Source: an uncultured Prevotella sp. (GTDB lineage Bacteria; Bacteroidota; Bacteroidia; Bacteroidales; Bacteroidaceae). Taken from it: DNA of 64,000 nt. Positions 61,201 to 64,000 of the stretch are shown here, in pieces. Positions within the stretch are counted from its first letter, which is position 1. The number at the start of each line of letters is the position of its first letter. The position numbers were made by a program, and so were the translations under genes. Where the stretch lies: the NCBI GenBank assembly GCA_937895845.1, contig CALBLK010000071.1:30524-94523 (forward strand), given 5' to 3'. The notes under the pieces are model-generated. The model was given only the letters and a program-made list of their open reading frames with translations, was not told the DNA's origin and searched no databases.

Positions 61201-61934
61201 CGGCCATCGCCGAGACGGCCGGCGAGGTGGCCTTCAGCTGGAGCAACGGCGCCACCACGCGCAACCTTGACCTGGGCGCGGTGACCGCATCGGGCAGCTA
61301 CACGTTCCGCTGCACCATCGGCGGCAGCGAAACGGCAGTCACCTATTATATATTGGTTGAAGGCGAAGAGGGCAGCCGGCTGATTGACAGCGGCGACTAC
61401 CTGATAAAGACGCGCGCCGGCGACCGCTACCTGACCAACAACGGGGCCGGACTGCCCGTTGACTTCCAGCCGGCCAGGGGCACGGCCGAGCGGCCCGACG
61501 CGAGCCAGGTGTGGCTGGTGACGCGCAAGGCCACGCCAAAGTATGACTTTGTGTCGATGGCCGACAGCATGATGGTGGCGGCCAGCGGACTGGTGGTCAG
61601 GAAGACGTACCACCCCCTGCTGCTGGCGGGGGCTGCCGGCGCAAGCTACTACGCCATCTACAGCGCGGCCTCGGGGAAGAACAGCTACTGGACGGTTGAC
61701 GGCAACGGAACGGTTGACGTGCAGGGTGCGGCCGAACGGCCGGACTATCCCTTTGAGCTGGTGCCGGCAGACTGGGCCACGGGCATCCATGGCGTGACGG
61801 GGGGAGAGACGGTGAAGACGGAGCTGTTCTCCATCGGCGGCACGCGCATCAGCGCCCCCGAAAGGGGACTGTACATTATCAAAAAGACGTTAAAAGACGG
61901 CACGACAGTGGTTGAAAAGCATGAAAAGCGGTAA
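58278..61934 (+). CDS. Secreted alginate-lyase-like protein with LamG domain and type IX tail
   Basis: A 1218-residue exported protein. A signal peptide (MRKTILIMMMCLCALTAMRA) is followed by a LamG/concanavalin-like domain at about 20-240 (YSISVYYLVDEEATVDGMGY; WMHVAYTQDGAGGKLYINGK). The alginate-lyase-type (alpha/alpha)n domain lies at about 345-750, with FVHPGGMHTQADFDRIKRQL, the motif GTWENWVGNQGGYR, GQMQESGRDGGHAAMAL and DCRTAWHNGWLMG. Three short Ig-like repeats follow (WRWNTGETTKDI, LWDNGETGFS, FSWSNGATTRN), then a C-terminal domain starting SGDYLIKTRAGDRYLTNN. The end is a type IX tail (LFSIGGTRISAPERGLYIIK). It probably degrades a uronic-acid-containing polysaccharide; exact substrate unknown. 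Confidence 0.8.
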   Translation: MRKTILIMMMCLCALTAMRAQDAVLKMRLDGSAVEGATMTDAVSGIRATLKNGAAVEPMDSFMVVSLGATKGYVNLSAAAGQLLAGMDSYSISVYYLVDEEATVDGMGYFLWAFSTMPANTASEGAYTGYRLNVQRIAASPGGYGAETGAEVGTASPRGKWMHVAYTQDGAGGKLYINGKLTKSIGNMPKNSAVFAAGAPEYCWVGRAPFSADNYLASTLVYDFALYQGALTAAEVAQKAELTGQLDEAYLHGTAGDPAQLESCIEAAAQKADGGKDRYMPGAVADLEDVLIAARLMVERGGYTQRLYDKMQASVERALKAMLDTEGMVFDLSDVTEAYDPDRGFVHPGGMHTQADFDRIKRQLAEGNQKVTEAYNVLKASEWAQSGTATWPVETIIRGGGSGQNYINAARGAAIAYQNALRWKIEGNKAFARHAVDVLMAWARVCKTVGGDSNWALAAGLYGYEFAQAAELVRDYEGWSREDFKFFQDWMLRVWYAGNIKFLRGRNGTWENWVGNQGGYRPGHYWSNWPLCNALSAITIGILCDDVFIYNQGLSFLKYDQAGTFKDPRTADPILNDGCTEFIGNLVVTKSKTSLETGAYGEMGQMQESGRDGGHAAMALGLAVDIAHTAWNQGDDLFSYMDNRLAAGIEFVAACTQNVQGLPWTNYKYVDCRTAWHNGWLMGGPAEPAEVRNYWGTVIGHYEGVKGVKMPYAERAYSQMGVDGGPYGGASGPYDHLGFSVLTNTYDGIAPADRVPTLLTPKMEYDGKVIDHNELGGLTNTFNSPNTTGLPKGSVVKLMPQLPEGAEDTGKWRWNTGETTKDITVTADRSYMYRVTYTNANGIESHQVFAMAVQGDCQPSPGMTTTATSDGQTAEGGATLNAFYGSEATLTVSGWLDQTTCLWDNGETGFSRTTKPIVRDRDFRVCYQNQGGRKQAFTFRVKVQYFRPDMVVNGTTLKDTTTVVVKSGTTVVLAPAIAETAGEVAFSWSNGATTRNLDLGAVTASGSYTFRCTIGGSETAVTYYILVEGEEGSRLIDSGDYLIKTRAGDRYLTNNGAGLPVDFQPARGTAERPDASQVWLVTRKATPKYDFVSMADSMMVAASGLVVRKTYHPLLLAGAAGASYYAIYSAASGKNSYWTVDGNGTVDVQGAAERPDYPFELVPADWATGIHGVTGGETVKTELFSIGGTRISAPERGLYIIKKTLKDGTTVVEKHEKR

Positions 61935-61960
61935 CTTTGCGGTAGGAAACCCCACTGACA

Positions 61961-63814
61961 ATGAGCCTCGACCCAAAGTTTTACCAGACAAAGATTGAAC
62001 AACACTCAGCCCAGCTCGCCAGCCAGCGCAAGCGCAACCGCTTGTATGTGGCAGGCGAGCTGGCCTCGTTTCTGTCGGCCATCGCCCTCGTGGCGGCCTA
62101 CACGGTGTGGGGGCACCCGCTCCTGCCGGCCCTGGCCGTGGCGGCGGTCGTCGCCTATATCGCCCTGCGCCGCTGCGACGTGGCGGGCTGCGGGCGGGCG
62201 GAGCGGCTTGAAGCGCTGCGCCGGGTGTATGCCGGCGAGCTGAGCTATCTGTCAGGGGACTTCACGCCCTTTGACGACGGCAGGCGTTATGCAGCCCCCC
62301 AGCACCCCTATGCCGTGGACATGGACGTGTTCGGGCCGCTGTCGCTCTTTCACCGCATCAACAGGACGGTGACCTCGGGCGGTGCCGACTGCCTGGCCGG
62401 ACTGCTGTCGGAAAGGCCCCTCTGCAACGGTGCCGGCGCGAAGCGCGCGATTGACCGGCGGCGCGACTTCATCAGCCGGCTGGCCAAGGAGGAGGCTGTG
62501 CGCACGGCGTTCATGTCGTATGGCAGGCGGGGCACGGCAGGGGCAAACGACCGTAAAGTGGCGGACACGGCGGCGGTCAAGGCGGCACTCACGGCGGTGC
62601 AAGGCATCAGCATGCCCCGGATGGCTCGATCGGGAGCGGCGCTGGCCATGGCATGGGCGCTGGCCACGGGCCTGACGGCATCCACGGTGGCGGCCATCGT
62701 CACGCCACTGAGCGGAAGCGTGGTGACAATGTGGGCCACGGCACAGTTTTGCGCGGTCTACCTGCTGGCCAAGCGGCCGCTCCGCGAGATGGGCAAAGGC
62801 ATCGACCGGCTCTCGGACCAGCTGAAGGACTATGCCGGCCTCATCCGCCTGGCGGCAGCCAACATAGCGGCAGAGCAGGACGGAGAGGAACAGGGCGGAG
62901 AGGTGGAAAGGGCCGCGGCGGAGCTGAAAGCGCTGGTGGACAGCATGGACCGAAGGGGCAACCTGCTCGGACTGGCGCTGTTTGACACTTTCCTGCTCTA
63001 CGATTTCTTTCTGATGCGCCGCCTGGCACGCTGGCAGCAGCGGCATCTCGGGGTCATCGCCCGGTGGGTGGACAGGGTGAGCCTGTTTGACGCGCTGGTG
63101 TCGGCGGCGACCTTCCGCTTCAACGAGCCGGAGGCCGCAGAGGCCGAGATTGCGGAAACGCCGGGGGTGCTGTTCGAGGCCGAGGCGCTCGCCCACCCTT
63201 TCCTGGGCGCAAAGGCCGTGGGAAACGACTTCACCGCCACCGAGGGCAACTACTATATCGTGACCGGGGCCAACATGGCGGGCAAGAGCACATTCCTGCG
63301 CAGCGTGGGTGTCAGCATCATCCTGGCCACCAACGGCATGCCTGTGTTCGCCAGCCGGCTGCGCCTGTCGGTGTTCACGCTGTTCAGCTCGATGCGGACA
63401 AGCGACGACCTGGGGCACGGCATCAGCTATTTCAACGCGGAGCTGCTGCGGCTGAGGCAGCTCATCGACCACTGCAAGCACGCCAGCCACACACTCATCA
63501 TCCTCGACGAGATTCTGAAAGGCACCAACTCGCTTGACAAGCTCAACGGCTCGCGGATGTTCCTGGAGGCCATCGCCCGGCTGCCGGTCACGGGCATCAT
63601 TGCCACACATGACCTCGAGCTGTCCAAAATGGCGGAAGAGCACCCCGAACGCTTCCACAACATCTGCTTTGAAATCAGTCTGGCTGACACCATCACCTAC
63701 GCTTACAAGCTCACGCCCGGGGTGGCACGCAACCAGAACGCATCGCACCTGCTGCGCAACATTCTGAGGGGCATCGCACCGGCAAACGAGGGTGAAGGCG
63801 CAAAAAAGGGCTGA
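61961..63814 (+). CDS. Membrane-associated MutS-like ATPase
   Basis: A 617-residue relative of MutS lacking the mismatch-recognition domain. It has two N-terminal hydrophobic segments (LASFLSAIALVAAYTVWG; LPALAVAAVVAYIALRR) and a central helical region with another hydrophobic pair. The C-terminal MutS ATPase domain has Walker A GANMAGKS (436-443), the N-loop region GMPVFASRLRLSVFTLFSSM, and Walker B LIILDEILKGTNSLD followed by GIIATHDLELSKM. Such membrane MutS paralogues occur widely in Bacteroidales; their role is not established. It starts 26 bp after the lyase gene on the same strand. No mutL neighbour is present. Confidence 0.85.
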   Translation: MSLDPKFYQTKIEQHSAQLASQRKRNRLYVAGELASFLSAIALVAAYTVWGHPLLPALAVAAVVAYIALRRCDVAGCGRAERLEALRRVYAGELSYLSGDFTPFDDGRRYAAPQHPYAVDMDVFGPLSLFHRINRTVTSGGADCLAGLLSERPLCNGAGAKRAIDRRRDFISRLAKEEAVRTAFMSYGRRGTAGANDRKVADTAAVKAALTAVQGISMPRMARSGAALAMAWALATGLTASTVAAIVTPLSGSVVTMWATAQFCAVYLLAKRPLREMGKGIDRLSDQLKDYAGLIRLAAANIAAEQDGEEQGGEVERAAAELKALVDSMDRRGNLLGLALFDTFLLYDFFLMRRLARWQQRHLGVIARWVDRVSLFDALVSAATFRFNEPEAAEAEIAETPGVLFEAEALAHPFLGAKAVGNDFTATEGNYYIVTGANMAGKSTFLRSVGVSIILATNGMPVFASRLRLSVFTLFSSMRTSDDLGHGISYFNAELLRLRQLIDHCKHASHTLIILDEILKGTNSLDKLNGSRMFLEAIARLPVTGIIATHDLELSKMAEEHPERFHNICFEISLADTITYAYKLTPGVARNQNASHLLRNILRGIAPANEGEGAKKG

Positions 63815-63819
63815 CTTAT

Positions 63820-63924
63820 TTTGAAGTTCAGCCCAAACAGACTAACTTTGCATAAGGCAGGCTGCGCTCGGCAATCAGAGATCAAGCGCTCATTGCACGC
63901 GCTGGCACTGCCTTTGCATAAGGC
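63820..63924 (+). repeat. 66-bp promoter-linked repeat, copy at 63.8 kb
   Basis: CTTTGCATAAGGC occurs at 63846-63858 and 63912-63924, 66 bp apart, around an imperfect hairpin (GGCAGGCTGCGCTCGGCAAT with complement in CATTGCACGCGCTGGCACTG). The first copy overlaps a near-consensus promoter: TTTG 63820-63823, 19-bp spacer, TAACTTTG 63843-63850. The same spacing and GCTGCGCTC/GCAAT bases occur in the 22.3-kb copy. Confidence 0.75.
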
Positions 63925-63949
63925 CGGAAACAACATCACTTTATAAGAT

Positions 63950-64000
63950 ATGGTTAACTACATCCGTTTTGACTGGGCCATGAAGCGCATGCTGCGCGAC
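63950..64000 (+). CDS. Start of Rpn/PD-(D/E)XK nuclease-family transposase-type gene (3' end outside window)
   Basis: Only 17 codons are visible, reading MVNYIRFDWAMKRMLRD. This resembles the N-terminus of the Rpn-family (PD-(D/E)XK nuclease, 'putative transposase') proteins frequent in Prevotella and Bacteroides, which begin with a YIRFDWAMKRLLRN-like sequence. The gene follows the 66-bp repeat and promoter. Identity rests on a short match and must be treated as tentative. Confidence 0.55.
   Translation, partial: MVNYIRFDWAMKRMLRD

Overview
The window is a GC-rich chromosomal segment from a Bacteroidales bacterium, most likely a high-GC member of the Prevotellaceae. Four things support this. 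The block parA-parB-DUF5683-mltD-rsh is typical of Bacteroidetes. The type IX secretion genes porU and porV are present, together with proteins carrying type IX C-terminal tails. Many genes have promoters of the Bacteroidetes form TTTG/TTG, 19-20 bp, TAnnTTTG. Strong Shine-Dalgarno sequences are largely absent. Genus is inference; no rRNA, tRNA or CRISPR array was seen, and the only transposase-like gene is a cut one at the right edge.

Layout. 1-6.2 kb: chromosome partitioning (ParA cut by the window edge, ParB), a DUF5683 protein, a LysM lytic transglycosylase and a bifunctional (p)ppGpp enzyme. 6.2-10.9 kb: a pectinesterase, then etfB-etfA-acyl-CoA dehydrogenase closed by a strong terminator. 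11.0-11.4 kb: two tandem 198-bp palindromic elements sharing TTAA boundaries. 11.5-16.3 kb: an outer-membrane barrel protein and a leftward run of cation/proton antiporter, LolD-type ATPase and CvfB. 16.4-23.0 kb: asd, a phosphatase-rubrerythrin pair, a glycine-zipper lipoprotein, class II aldolase and a fumarylacetoacetate-hydrolase-family enzyme. 23.0-28.6 kb: porU, porV, ispF. 28.8-29.1 kb: a probable small RNA. 29.5-36.3 kb: guanine deaminase and a CusCBA-type metal efflux operon led by a His-rich DUF6769 protein. 36.4-38.5 kb: two glycosyltransferases. 38.5-46.7 kb: a GH127 arabinofuranosidase, a DPP-IV-like peptidase and a GH98-like secreted enzyme. 47.1-49.2 kb: rlpA and gdhA. 50.1-55.6 kb: a membrane AraC regulator divergent from a REC-REC-PPDK_N protein, then an unusual esterase fusion. 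55.7-61.9 kb: a membrane AraC regulator with a two-component-like sensor and the large alginate-lyase-like protein it may control. 62.0-64.0 kb: a membrane MutS-like ATPase and the start of an Rpn/PD-(D/E)XK transposase-type gene.

The genes fit a saccharolytic anaerobe. Polysaccharide enzymes (pectinesterase, GH127, GH98-like, lyase-like) are exported, some through the type IX system whose signal peptidase and outer-membrane shuttle are encoded here. The most unusual content is non-coding: a 22-bp-period repeat family at three intergenic loci, the TTAA-bounded tandem elements, a perfectly symmetric divergent promoter at 51.4 kb, and a 66-bp promoter-linked repeat that creates false start codons.
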